A stretch of 64,000 bases of DNA from Flavobacterium anhuiense (GCF_004151235.1 NZ_JUIV01000002.1:62001-126000), one strand, 5' to 3'. Shown: positions 19,003-28,078, counted from the stretch's first letter. Translations and numbers: made by a program. The notes: generated by a model from the sequence alone, not told the origin.

Positions 19003-19048
19003 AATTAGATAATTAGATAGTGTTAAGCATTATTCTAATTATCTAATT
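19003..19048. repeat. Hairpin between atpA and atpG, AATTAGAT words
   Basis: AATTAGATAATTAGA (19003-19017) and TCTAATTATCTAATT (19034-19048) are perfect 15-base inverted repeats with a 16-base loop. More copies of TAATTAGAT flank it. It lacks a downstream T-run, so it is more likely an RNA-processing or stability element than a terminator. Confidence 0.7.
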
Positions 19049-19077
19049 TTCAGATTGTCACATTTTCTAATTAATAG

Positions 19078-19938
19078 ATGGCAAATTTAAAGGAAATCCG
19101 TAATAGAATTACTTCCGTTTCATCGACGATGCAGATTACATCGGCTATGAAAATGGTTTCTGCTGCAAAGCTGAAGAAAGCACAAGATGCAATCACTGCA
19201 ATGCGTCCTTATGCCGAGAAATTAACGGAGTTATTGCAAGACCTTTCTGCAACACTAGAGGGTGAAGTAGGAGGAGATTACACTACACAACGTGAAGTAA
19301 AAAAAGTATTGTTGGTAGCTATAACTTCTAATAGAGGTTTATGCGGTGCTTTCAATTCAAATATTATTAAAGAGATTAAAAACCGTACAGAGTTTTATGC
19401 TGGAAAGCAAGTTGACGTTTTTGCCATTGGTAAAAAAGGTGGAGACGCTTTAGTTAAAACGCATAAAATCCACGGTCATCATAATGCAATTTATGATCAT
19501 TTGACTTTTGAAAATGTTGCTGGAATTGCAGATAATTTAACTCAAAAGTTTTTAACTGGAGAATACGACAGAATTGAATTAGTATACAATCAGTTTAAAA
19601 ATGCTGCGACTCAGATTGTTCAGGTAGAGCAATTTTTACCGTTAGCGCCTATTAATACTGATGCTTCTGCAGTTTCTGGAGATTACATTTTTGAGCCAGG
19701 AAAAGAAGAAATTGTATTGGCTTTAATTCCAAAGTCTTTAAAAACACAATTGTACAAAGGTATTCGTGATTCATTTGCTTCTGAGCATGGAGCGCGTATG
19801 ACTGCAATGCACAAAGCAACAGATAATGCAACAGCATTAAGAAACCAATTGAAATTAACTTATAACAAAGCTCGTCAGGCAGCGATTACAAGTGAGATTT
19901 TGGAGATTGTTGGTGGAGCAGAAGCTTTAAACGGATAA
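19078..19938 (+). CDS. atpG: F0F1 ATP synthase subunit gamma
   Basis: Central rotor shaft of F1, 286 residues. The N-terminal helix (KEIRNRITSVSSTMQITSAM) and the C-terminal helix (ATDNATALRNQLKLTYNKARQ) carry the conserved residues that contact the catalytic hexamer. Last gene of the run; a strong terminator follows within 20 bases. Confidence 0.97.
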   Translation: MANLKEIRNRITSVSSTMQITSAMKMVSAAKLKKAQDAITAMRPYAEKLTELLQDLSATLEGEVGGDYTTQREVKKVLLVAITSNRGLCGAFNSNIIKEIKNRTEFYAGKQVDVFAIGKKGGDALVKTHKIHGHHNAIYDHLTFENVAGIADNLTQKFLTGEYDRIELVYNQFKNAATQIVQVEQFLPLAPINTDASAVSGDYIFEPGKEEIVLALIPKSLKTQLYKGIRDSFASEHGARMTAMHKATDNATALRNQLKLTYNKARQAAITSEILEIVGGAEALNG

Positions 19939-19954
19939 TCGATTCCATAATATA

Positions 19955-19992
19955 CAAAAAGAAAGCCAGCGTTAGCTGGCTTTTCTTTTTTA
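19955..19992 (+). terminator. Rho-independent terminator of the atp operon
   Basis: GCCAGC (19965-19970), loop GTTA, GCTGGC (19975-19980), extended by A-rich and T-rich flanks. The T-run supports termination on the plus strand. Confidence 0.92.
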
Positions 19993-20021
19993 TTGGAAGT
20001 TTTATTCTTTTTTAAAAATAC

Positions 20022-20082
20022 TTTTATAAAATGGTGATTCTCAAATTATCATTAAGTTGAGAATCACTACCATTTTATAAAA
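20022..20082. repeat. Long AT-rich hairpin
   Basis: TTTTATAAAATGG plus TGATTCTCAA (20022-20044) are the reverse complement of TTGAGAATCA (20057-20066) and CCATTTTATAAAA (20070-20082). The only interruption is a CTA bulge at 20067-20069; the loop is 12 bases. It begins about 30 bases after the atp terminator and 18 bases before the tandem repeat. Confidence 0.85.
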
Positions 20083-20100
20083 ATAGACAGATTGACTCTG

Positions 20101-20367
20101 TGTGCTTTGTCTTTCATGGGAACAAACTAGCTTTATTAATCCCAATGCTCTGTTTTTTTAAGGGTTACAATACAGCAGAATCAATCCCTTGTGCTTTGTC
20201 TTTTGTGGGAACAAACAAGCTTTATCAGTCCCAGTGCTCTGTTTTTATTAGGGTTACAATACAGCTGAATCAATCCCTTATGCTTTGTCTTTTATGGGAA
20301 CAAACAAGCTTTATCAGTCCCAGTGCTTTCTTTTTTTGAAGGGTTGTATCTAGCTTTCCCAATCCCT
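20101..20367. repeat. Tandem repeat, three 89-bp units, each a dimer of similar halves
   Basis: Units at 20101-20189, 20190-20278 and 20279-20367. Units 1 and 2 differ at about nine positions; unit 3 diverges near its end. Each unit splits into a 43-base half (starts TGTGCTTTGT, holds TGGGA...TCCC) and a 46-base half (starts AGTGCTCTGT, holds AGGG...CCCT). The GGG/CCC bounded segments persist in all six halves. Since 89 is not divisible by three, the open frame across it is not a protein repeat. Confidence 0.9.
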
Positions 20368-20575
20368 TTGTAACAAATTTAAAAAAAGACTGTTAAAAAA
20401 ATGTTACATAATTTTCATCTCTATTTTATATATTTCACATGTTGTGTTAAAAAATCATACATAATTATCTTAATATAAGTGTTTTAAGAATAGTTTCTGT
20501 CAAGGATTTCCTTTTTTTGTTAAGTTTAATTTATTTTCAAAGAGCAAAACCTGTTCTCCTAGTCTATATTTTAAG

Positions 20576-20583
20576 TATTTTTG
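20576..20583 (+). promoter_or_regulatory. -7 promoter element for the GNAT gene; rest of gap empty
   Basis: TATTTTTG matches TAnnTTTG, 19 bases before the ATG at 20603. The rest of 20368-20602 is AT-rich sequence in which I see no gene, hairpin or repeat. Confidence 0.5.
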
Positions 20584-20602
20584 AATCCTATTTCTATAAA
20601 CA

Positions 20603-21049
20603 ATGGCCTTACAAATAAAAGAGCTTAAAACCATTGAAGATATGGTAGCTCAAATCCATACGATTCGATTTTTATATCCAAATATATCTATTGAGAAATA
20701 TGAAACATTTCTGGCTGAAATGCTCCCGCATAATTATATTCAAATTGCAGTATTTGAAGATGACATTTGTCTGGGTCTGACTGGCTGTTGGTCGGCTACA
20801 AAACTTTGGACAGGAAAATATCTTGAGATTGACAATTTTGTCGTTAATCCAGAATATCGATCTAAAGGTATTGGAAAAATGCTGACCGATTATATAGAGA
20901 AAAAAGCCATTGAGTTAAATTGCAGCAGTATCGTTTTAGATGCATTTACAGGGAATTTTGGAGCACATCGATTTTATTATAATCAGGGTTATGCTCCGAA
21001 AGGATTTCATTTTGTGAAAATTTTGGACGAAAAGAAATTAACGGTTTAA
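20603..21049 (+). CDS. GNAT-family N-acetyltransferase
   Basis: A 148-residue single-domain acetyltransferase. The acetyl-CoA pyrophosphate loop is RSKGIGK at residues 86-92, after the beta-4 strand EIDNFVVNPEY, and the C-terminal FYYNQGY segment is typical. The substrate cannot be inferred. It is monocistronic, with its own -7 element and a promoter-like gap before the flippase gene. Confidence 0.88.
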   Translation: MALQIKELKTIEDMVAQIHTIRFLYPNISIEKYETFLAEMLPHNYIQIAVFEDDICLGLTGCWSATKLWTGKYLEIDNFVVNPEYRSKGIGKMLTDYIEKKAIELNCSSIVLDAFTGNFGAHRFYYNQGYAPKGFHFVKILDEKKLTV

Positions 21050-21108
21050 AAACAATAGAAGTTTTCTTTATTGCATCAACAAAAACACCATTAAACAAAA
21101 GAAATGGT

Positions 21109-21116
21109 TATTTTTG
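21109..21116 (+). promoter_or_regulatory. -7 promoter element for the flippase gene
   Basis: TATTTTTG matches TAnnTTTG, 28 bases before the TTG start at 21144. Confidence 0.5.
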
Positions 21117-21143
21117 TCTTACAAACATTATTAGAATTATATT

Positions 21144-22604
21144 TTGGGATTATATAAAAATCTATTCAAGCAAACGGCAATTTACGGACTGGCTACAGTT
21201 TTACCGAGAATGCTGAGTTTTTTATTAGTGAGATTATATACAGGAATTTTGCCTACTGCTGAGTATGGTGAAGTTTCGATTGTATTGTCTTGGATGGTTT
21301 TCTTTAACGTGGTTCTTTCTTACGGAATGGAAACTGCATTTTTTAGATTCTATAGTGCCGAAGAGGACAAGAAAAATGTAATCGCAACTTCTACCATTTC
21401 TATATTTTGGACCTCAATAATCTTTCTTTTTGCTGGATTGATTTTTAGAAATACACTAGCAAATTTAGCCGAAGTTGATGTTCAATACATTACTTATACG
21501 GTATGGATTTTAGTTTTAGACGCACTAGTTTTAATTCCATTTTCAAAACTTAGAGCCAATCAGAGACCAATGGTTTATGCGGCTATCAAGATTGGAAATG
21601 TTGTTATAAACTTATTGCTGAATATATTTTTCTTGATGTATCTTCCAAAATTGGCAGAGGCAAACCCAAATTCTATTTGGGATAATTTATATGTTCAAAA
21701 TTTCCAGATTGCTTATATTTTCATTGCCAATCTTCTGGCAAGTTTAGCAACTTTTGTGGTACTTTCTCCAAATTATCTTTCGCTTGGACGAAAATTCGAT
21801 CCTGTACTTTGGAAAAAAATGATGAAATACGGACTTCCGATTTTGGTTGCCGGATTGGCTTTTGCAGTAAATGAACATTTCGACAAAATCTTATTGGGTT
21901 ATTTACTTCCTGAAAACTTGGCAAAGTCTGAAGTTGGAGCCTATTCTGCCTGCTACAAATTAGGATTGTTTATGGTTCTTTTTGCTACAGCTTTTAGATT
22001 AGGAATTGAGCCTTTCTTTTTTAGCCACGCCAAAAATGAAAATGCTCCGCAGACTTACGCGGTAATTACGAAATACTTTGTGATTTTAGGATCATTAATT
22101 TTATTGGGTGTAATTGTTTTTGCGGACGTTTTAAAATATTTATTATTAGACAACAAATCCTATTGGGAAGCGATGAAAGTTGTGCCATTAATTATTTTGG
22201 CAAATTTCTTTTTGGGTATCTACAACAATTTATCGGTTTGGTACAAATTAACAGACAAAACAAAAATCGGAGCTTACATTTCTATTGTTGGAGCTATTGT
22301 TACCTTGATTTTAAATTATCTTTTAATTCCGAAATACAGCTATTACGGATCTGCAATTGCTACTATTTCAGCTTACGGAAGTATGATGCTTATTTCTTAT
22401 GTTTTAGGAAATAGATACTATCCAATTCCTTATGATATGAACAAGATTGGTGCTTATTTAGGTGTTTCAATAGTATTTTCAATAATCTCATTTTACGGAT
22501 TTAGAGAAAAATATTATGTTGGAATTCCGCTTCTTTTAATCTTTATGTACATGGTTTACCATTTTGAAAAAGATACTATTAAAGGAATAATGAAAAGAAA
22601 ATAA
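21144..22604 (+). CDS. MOP-superfamily polysaccharide flippase (Wzx-like)
   Basis: A 486-residue membrane protein with 12-14 predicted helices and the N-terminal pattern FKQTAIYGLATVLPRMLSF of oligosaccharide flippases (RfbX/Wzx). It probably moves lipid-linked sugars across the inner membrane. The start is TTG at 21144; related proteins begin with the same MGLYK, and there is no upstream ATG in frame that fits. It is followed by dut after 27 bases. Confidence 0.88.
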   Translation: MGLYKNLFKQTAIYGLATVLPRMLSFLLVRLYTGILPTAEYGEVSIVLSWMVFFNVVLSYGMETAFFRFYSAEEDKKNVIATSTISIFWTSIIFLFAGLIFRNTLANLAEVDVQYITYTVWILVLDALVLIPFSKLRANQRPMVYAAIKIGNVVINLLLNIFFLMYLPKLAEANPNSIWDNLYVQNFQIAYIFIANLLASLATFVVLSPNYLSLGRKFDPVLWKKMMKYGLPILVAGLAFAVNEHFDKILLGYLLPENLAKSEVGAYSACYKLGLFMVLFATAFRLGIEPFFFSHAKNENAPQTYAVITKYFVILGSLILLGVIVFADVLKYLLLDNKSYWEAMKVVPLIILANFFLGIYNNLSVWYKLTDKTKIGAYISIVGAIVTLILNYLLIPKYSYYGSAIATISAYGSMMLISYVLGNRYYPIPYDMNKIGAYLGVSIVFSIISFYGFREKYYVGIPLLLIFMYMVYHFEKDTIKGIMKRK

Positions 22605-22631
22605 GACGCTTTAAAAAATTATATTCAAAAA

Positions 22632-23066
22632 ATGAAAATTCAAATTATCAATAAATCACAGCACGATTTACCAAACTACGAAACGATTGCTTCTGCAGGA
22701 ATGGATCTTCGTGCCAATATTATAGAACCTATCACGTTAAAACCTTTAGAAAGAACTATTGTAAAAACAGGACTTTTTATCGAGTTGCCGATTGGTTATG
22801 AAGCACAAGTAAGACCAAGAAGTGGTCTGGCTGCTAAAAAAGGCGTAACGGTTTTGAATTCGCCAGGAACTGTTGATGCAGATTACAGAGGAGAAATCGG
22901 AGTAATTTTAGTAAATTTATCTAATGACGATTTTGTAATCGAAAATGGAGAGCGAATTGCACAGCTGATTATTGCAAAACACGAAAGAGCTGAATGGATT
23001 GAAGTTGAAACACTTTCTGAAACATCAAGAGGTGAAGGAGGCTTTGGAAGCACTGGAGTAAAATAA
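22632..23066 (+). CDS. dut: dUTP diphosphatase
   Basis: A 144-residue trimeric dUTPase that hydrolyses dUTP to dUMP. All motifs are visible: SAGMDLRA (near 21-28), [11 protein letters not shown] (near 62-72), [13 protein letters not shown] (near 80-92), GERIAQL and the C-terminal [10 protein letters not shown]. It lies between a flippase and a sugar nucleotidyltransferase gene. Confidence 0.97.
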   Translation: MKIQIINKSQHDLPNYETIASAGMDLRANIIEPITLKPLERTIVKTGLFIELPIGYEAQVRPRSGLAAKKGVTVLNSPGTVDADYRGEIGVILVNLSNDDFVIENGERIAQLIIAKHERAEWIEVETLSETSRGEGGFGSTGVK

Positions 23067-23131
23067 TAGAAAAACAAAGACCAAACCCAATGAAGATTTT
23101 TAGAGATCTTCCCATAAAAATCAAATAAAGA

Positions 23132-24148
23132 ATGAAAATAATTGTGCCAATGGCAGGCCGCGGATCAAGATTGAGGCCTCATACATTAACGGTTCCAAAA
23201 CCTTTAATTCCAGTTGCAGGGAAATCTATCGTACACCGTTTAGTTGAAGATATTGCCAAAATATTAAAAGAACCAATTGAAGAAGTTGCTTTTATTTTAG
23301 GAGACGAAGCTTTCTTTGGAGATGATGTTGTAGCAAGTTTAGAAGATCTAGCAAAAGGATTAGGAGCAAAAGCTTCCATCTATCGTCAAGATCAGCCATT
23401 AGGAACTGGACACGCTATTATGTGTGCAAAAGAATCTCTTTCTGGTCCAGCTGTAATTGCTTATGCAGATACTTTAATTAGAGCAGATTTTGAATTAGAT
23501 CCAGAAGCAGATGCGGTAATCTGGGTAAAACAAGTAGATCAGCCAGAGGCTTTTGGTGTTGTAAAACTGAACCAAAATAATGAAATTATAGAATTGGTTG
23601 AAAAACCAAAAGAGTTTGTTAGTGACTTAGCTGTTATCGGAATTTATTATTTTAAAGAAGTTGGAATTTTGAGAAATGAACTTCAAAATGTTTTAGATAA
23701 TAATATTCAGAATGGTGGAGAATACCAGATTAATGATGGTATCAAAGCGATGATGGCAAACGGAAAAGTTTTCAAAACAGGAAGCGTAGATGAGTGGATG
23801 GATTGTGGTAACAAAGACGTTACAGTTGAAACAAACACAAGAATGCTTGGTTTTCTTCACAATGATGGAGAGCATTTAGTAGATTATGGTGTGACTTTAG
23901 AAAATTCAACAATTATTCCTCCTTGTTATATTGGAGAAAATGTTGTTCTGAAAAACACTATAATCGGTCCAAATGTTTCTCTTGGAAAAGGATGCCACGT
24001 GTCAGACAGTACAATCAAAAATAGTTTGATCCAGACTTATTCTCAAATTAAAAATGCTGCTTTAGATAATGCAATGATCGGAAATCATGTAAGTTACGAT
24101 GGAAAATTTACAAGCATCAGCATTGGAGATTACGCTGTTTTAGAATAA
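23132..24148 (+). CDS. Sugar-phosphate nucleotidyltransferase
   Basis: A 338-residue enzyme of the glucose-1-phosphate thymidylyl/GlmU type. The N-terminal GRGSRLRPHT...PKPL signature (about residues 9-25) binds the NTP, GTGHAI is near 92, and a left-handed beta-helix-like C-terminus begins near residue 250. It makes an activated sugar (NDP-sugar) for cell-envelope glycans; the exact sugar and nucleotide cannot be told from the sequence. Confidence 0.9.
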   Translation: MKIIVPMAGRGSRLRPHTLTVPKPLIPVAGKSIVHRLVEDIAKILKEPIEEVAFILGDEAFFGDDVVASLEDLAKGLGAKASIYRQDQPLGTGHAIMCAKESLSGPAVIAYADTLIRADFELDPEADAVIWVKQVDQPEAFGVVKLNQNNEIIELVEKPKEFVSDLAVIGIYYFKEVGILRNELQNVLDNNIQNGGEYQINDGIKAMMANGKVFKTGSVDEWMDCGNKDVTVETNTRMLGFLHNDGEHLVDYGVTLENSTIIPPCYIGENVVLKNTIIGPNVSLGKGCHVSDSTIKNSLIQTYSQIKNAALDNAMIGNHVSYDGKFTSISIGDYAVLE

Positions 24149-24196
24149 AATAAAAATTGAGAAAGTTTCGTTTTGTTTAAAATGTAATTTTTAGAA

Positions 24197-25549
24197 ATGA
24201 TTAAAAAAGGAGTTTTTACAATATTGGTTTTTGCTTTATTCAGCACATCATTTTCGGTTTTTGCTCAGACAGAACCCGAGGATATTGCTATGGCAACAGA
24301 CGAATATCAAGACTCATTTTATGAATCATTAAAACAAAAAGGAATTGAAAATTATGATAAAGCCATTGTATCATTGGAGAAATGTATTAAACTTAAACCC
24401 AATGATGCAGTTGCTTATTTTGAATTAGGAAAAAACTATTTTGCGCTTAAAGAATATCAAAATGCACAAACCGCTTTTGAAAAAGCTACACAGCTTGATC
24501 CTAAGAATAAATGGTTTTGGCTCGGAATTTATGATGTAAGCTATGAGACAAAAAACTATCCTTTGGCAATTGAAATTATTCAAAAAATAATTGTTTTTGA
24601 CGAAGAATATAAAGACGATTTGATTTCGCTGTACATGATCACCAATCAGTACGATAAGGCATTGATCGCGATTAACGAAATGAACGATAAGTTTGGAAAA
24701 TCTTCAGACCGCGAAATTTACAAGGCTCAGATTTTATCGCAAGGGAAATATCAGAATGCTGAAATTGACAATCTAATTCAGCAGATTAAAAAAGATCCGA
24801 AAGAAGAATCCAATTATTTGAATCTTATTTTATTGTATTCAAAAAACAATGAAAATGAGAAATCGCTTGAAGTAGCAAAACAGTTGGCTAAAGAAATTCC
24901 AAATTCAGAATGGGGACAGGTAAGTTTGTTTAAAACTTATTTGGATGCCAATCAGGCAGATAAAGCTTTAAAATCGATGAACGTGATTTTAGCAAGTTCA
25001 AAAATCGATTCAAAAATCAAACATAGAACTTTGAATGAATTTTTGATTTATGTAAATAAAAATCCACAGTATTCTGCCGATTTAGAAAAAGCTATTTCTT
25101 ATTTTGATAATGATAAAGAGGTTGACGTTGCCAAAGAAATTGGAAAATTTTACCATAGCAAAGGACAGTTTGAAAATGCGATTAAATATTATGAAAAAGA
25201 TTTAAAAGCGAATTCAGATACAGATCTTGAAACCAATATGCTATTGTTGGATGCCTATGCGCAGGCAAAACAATACGAGCCAATGACCAAAAGAGCCATG
25301 ATGCTGATTGAAGTTTATCCGAGTCAGGCTCAGTTTTACTATTATGCAGGTTTAGGGAGCAATCAGCAGAAACAATTTAAAAATGCAAAAACCGTCTTAG
25401 AAATGGGTCTTGATTATGTAGTGGATGACGTAAAATTAGAATCAAATTTTAATATTCAGTTAGGAGAGGCATACAATGGATTGGGAGATGCGAAGAAAAA
25501 AGAGGAATACTTTTTGAAGGCAAATGAATTATTAAAAAAGAAAAAATAA
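24197..25549 (+). CDS. Exported TPR protein
   Basis: A 450-residue protein with a signal peptide (cleavage near residues 23-24, VFAQ) and many tetratricopeptide units from about residue 48 to the end. No enzymatic domain. It is followed after seven bases by a DUF4292 lipoprotein gene and then EnvC, an arrangement suggesting a shared envelope function, perhaps as a periplasmic scaffold. Confidence 0.85.
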   Translation: MIKKGVFTILVFALFSTSFSVFAQTEPEDIAMATDEYQDSFYESLKQKGIENYDKAIVSLEKCIKLKPNDAVAYFELGKNYFALKEYQNAQTAFEKATQLDPKNKWFWLGIYDVSYETKNYPLAIEIIQKIIVFDEEYKDDLISLYMITNQYDKALIAINEMNDKFGKSSDREIYKAQILSQGKYQNAEIDNLIQQIKKDPKEESNYLNLILLYSKNNENEKSLEVAKQLAKEIPNSEWGQVSLFKTYLDANQADKALKSMNVILASSKIDSKIKHRTLNEFLIYVNKNPQYSADLEKAISYFDNDKEVDVAKEIGKFYHSKGQFENAIKYYEKDLKANSDTDLETNMLLLDAYAQAKQYEPMTKRAMMLIEVYPSQAQFYYYAGLGSNQQKQFKNAKTVLEMGLDYVVDDVKLESNFNIQLGEAYNGLGDAKKKEEYFLKANELLKKKK

Positions 25550-25556
25550 AATTTAG

Positions 25557-26336
25557 ATGAAAAAATATATATCAATACTAGTATTGTCTATTGCCGTAGT
25601 TTCATGCAAATCCAAAGCAGTAGCAGTGCAAGGAAATACAAGCCAGACAATTGTAGAGAAAGAAGACAAAAAAGTAATTGAAAAACATTACGACAACAAG
25701 TTAGATTTTTCGACTTTGTACATAAAAGCAAGTGCAAAATATGTTGATGAAAAGCAAAGCCAGAATGTTACAGCTGAAATTAGAATTGAAAAAGACAAGC
25801 AGATTCTAATAAGTGTTCGTTTTTTAGGAATCACAATGGCTAAAGCTTTAATAACTCCTGATGCAGTAAGTTATTATGAGAAAATAAACAGTACTTATTA
25901 CGAAGGAGATTTTACTAGTTTAAGTAAATGGTTAGGAACAGATTTAGATTATAGTAAAGTTCAAAATCTATTGGTTGGAGAAGCTTTTGACGATTTAAGA
26001 AAAGGAAAATATACTCAAACAATCGTAGATAATTTATTCAGACTTGACGAAGAAAAAGATGCTAATTTAAAAAAGACTTTTTTCTTGGATGGAGAGAAAT
26101 ATTTAATTCAGAAAGAAGAGATTTCGCAACCATCTGAAAATAGAACATTACAGATTGCTTACTCAGACAGCAAAACTTTTGACCAGGGAATACTTCCAAC
26201 GAGTATTGAAATCAATGCAGTACAGCCCAAAGGGAAAACAAGTATTAATTTGAATTACAACAATATTTCATTTAATGAACAACTTACTTTTCCTTATAGC
26301 GTTCCGAGCGGTTATAAAAAGATGACAATTAAGTAA
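25557..26336 (+). CDS. DUF4292 lipoprotein
   Basis: A 259-residue lipoprotein (signal with VVSC, Cys17) whose mature part looks like a LolA/LolB-type half-barrel, matching the DUF4292 family of Bacteroidota. The family is of unknown function; a lipoprotein-handling role is a guess from fold resemblance. It is tightly packed between the TPR and EnvC genes. Confidence 0.83.
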   Translation: MKKYISILVLSIAVVSCKSKAVAVQGNTSQTIVEKEDKKVIEKHYDNKLDFSTLYIKASAKYVDEKQSQNVTAEIRIEKDKQILISVRFLGITMAKALITPDAVSYYEKINSTYYEGDFTSLSKWLGTDLDYSKVQNLLVGEAFDDLRKGKYTQTIVDNLFRLDEEKDANLKKTFFLDGEKYLIQKEEISQPSENRTLQIAYSDSKTFDQGILPTSIEINAVQPKGKTSINLNYNNISFNEQLTFPYSVPSGYKKMTIK

Positions 26337-26360
26337 ATTTGCAAAAATAAAAACAGAAAC

Positions 26361-27614
26361 ATGCCAAAATTTCTCCTAAGTCTAGTTTTAATTTGTGCCA
26401 CTACATTTGTATGGGCGCAGGATTCTCAGCAAGAAAAACTGGAGCAGCGTAAAGCTCAAATTCAGCAGGAAATCAGAGATAACGAAAAGATGTTGCAATC
26501 TGTTCGAAAAAAAGAGAAATCTGCCGTAAACGAATATTTAATTCAGGCAAATAAAATCAAACTTAAAGAGAAATTAATCAATACAACAGCAAAACAAGAA
26601 AGGCTGATTAGTAATGATATGTACATTAATCAGGTTCAGGTAAATAAACTTAAAAAAGAACTAAAAGTTTTAAAAGAAGACTATGCTGAGATGATTTTAA
26701 AATCATACAAAAGCCGTTCTGAGCAAAGCCGAGCAATGTTCATTTTATCTTCTGAAAGTTTTTTGCAAGCTTATAAAAGAGCACAATATTTAAAGCAATA
26801 TACTGCATTCAGAAAAAATCAAGGTCTTGAAATTCAATCAAAAACAGCTCAGTTAGTTGATTTTAATGCTAAATTGGATGGGCAGAGACAAGTAAAAAAG
26901 AAGATTATTGCTGAAAATCAAAAGGAGAAAGTTACTCTAGAAGCAGAGAAAAAAGAGCAGCAGAAATTGGTTAATGCCCTTAAAAAAGATAAAAATAAAA
27001 TTGCTGCTGATATTCGATCAAAACAAAATGAAGCGAAGAGAATTGACAAACAGATTGACCGATTAATCCGTGAAGCGATTGCAGAAGCAAATAGAAAAGC
27101 GGCAGCCGAAAGAGCAAAAGCAAATCCAGGTTCTAGTGAAGCAAAAGCACCAGTTTCTTCTTCAAAAATCGCACTAACTCCAGAAGATAAAATTCTAGCA
27201 GCAGACTTTAAAGCAAACAGAGGAAGATTGCCTTGGCCAGTAGAAAAAGGATTTATTTCGCTTGGTTATGGAGATCAACCACACCCGCTACATCCTTCAA
27301 TCACTGTTCATAATTCTGGAGTTGAGATTACTACAGAGGATGGAGCAAGCGCTAGAGCAGTATTTGCTGGAGAAGTTTCTAAAGTTATCGTATTGTCGCC
27401 AGTAAATAAAGCAGTTGTGATTCAGCATGGAGATTACTTTACGGTATATCAAAACTTAAGTTCGGTTTCGGTAAGTCAAGGAGATAAAGTGACAACTAAA
27501 CAGACTATAGGAAGAGTTAGAACAAGTGGAGATACAGGAAAAACAATTATAAAATTCCTGATTCTACAAAATACATCAAACAATAATCCGGAAGGATGGC
27601 TGCAAAGCAGATAA
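26361..27614 (+). CDS. Murein hydrolase activator EnvC-like (degenerate M23 domain)
   Basis: A 417-residue periplasmic protein: signal peptide (cleavage after about residue 19), a long coiled coil (about residues 20-250) and a C-terminal LytM/M23 domain (about 290-417). The zinc-ligand positions look replaced: HNSGVEI in place of HxGxDi and YQNLSSV in place of YxHL. This fits EnvC, which activates amidases rather than cutting peptidoglycan itself. A possible -7 element (TAAATTTG, 26334-26341) overlaps the preceding stop. Confidence 0.9.
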   Translation: MPKFLLSLVLICATTFVWAQDSQQEKLEQRKAQIQQEIRDNEKMLQSVRKKEKSAVNEYLIQANKIKLKEKLINTTAKQERLISNDMYINQVQVNKLKKELKVLKEDYAEMILKSYKSRSEQSRAMFILSSESFLQAYKRAQYLKQYTAFRKNQGLEIQSKTAQLVDFNAKLDGQRQVKKKIIAENQKEKVTLEAEKKEQQKLVNALKKDKNKIAADIRSKQNEAKRIDKQIDRLIREAIAEANRKAAAERAKANPGSSEAKAPVSSSKIALTPEDKILAADFKANRGRLPWPVEKGFISLGYGDQPHPLHPSITVHNSGVEITTEDGASARAVFAGEVSKVIVLSPVNKAVVIQHGDYFTVYQNLSSVSVSQGDKVTTKQTIGRVRTSGDTGKTIIKFLILQNTSNNNPEGWLQSR

Positions 27615-27618
27615 AAAA

Positions 27619-27646
27619 TTAAGGGAGCACTTAGCTCCCTTTTTTA
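27619..27646 (+). terminator. Rho-independent terminator after envC-like gene
   Basis: AAGGGAGC (27621-27628) and GCTCCCTT (27634-27641) form a perfect stem with a five-base loop and a T-run on the plus strand, between convergent genes. Confidence 0.88.
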
Positions 27647-27658
27647 TTCAATTATAAT

Positions 27659-28078
27659 TTAATCATATTGTTCTAGAAAATATTTTACAACATCAGTAGT
27701 TGTCACAATTCCTTTTAGTTCGCCTTTATCAACAACAGGGAGTGCATGGAAATCTTCTTTCACAAAAATTTCTGCTAAATCTCGAATGATAGTATCAGAC
27801 GATACTGTTTTTGGTTTTGAAGTCATTACTTGAGGAACAGTCAACATTTCTAATATGGCTTCATCAGCATTGTCTTGACCTTCAAACAAAGCACCAAAAG
27901 TCAATCGGTTAATATCTGTTCGGCTGATAATTCCAATTACTTCTTTGCCTCTTACAATTGGAATGTGACGAATTGTATTTGCTTTTAGTTTTTCGACCAC
28001 TGTTTTCAGATCATCTTTTTCGTTTGCAGTCACAACAGTTTTTGTCATAATGTGGCTAATTGGTTCTCTTTTTTTCAT
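27659..28078 (-). CDS. CBS-domain protein
   Basis: A 139-residue protein made of two CBS domains (about residues 10-58 and 78-136), each with the GxI(S/T)xxDI/V pattern (GIISRTDI, GIVTTTDV). CBS pairs bind adenosine nucleotides and sense energy or ionic state. There is no attached enzyme or channel, so the target is unknown. It is divergent from rbfA. Confidence 0.9.
   Translation of the reverse strand: MKKREPISHIMTKTVVTANEKDDLKTVVEKLKANTIRHIPIVRGKEVIGIISRTDINRLTFGALFEGQDNADEAILEMLTVPQVMTSKPKTVSSDTIIRDLAEIFVKEDFHALPVVDKGELKGIVTTTDVVKYFLEQYD

Noticed and set aside
20100..20339. Open frame of 79 codons across the tandem repeat
   Set aside because: The repeat period is 89 bases, not a multiple of three, so the frame shifts from unit to unit and the encoded peptide does not repeat. 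No ribosome binding site.
20101..20367. CRISPR array
   Set aside because: Units are direct repeats with no unique spacers, and no cas gene is present.
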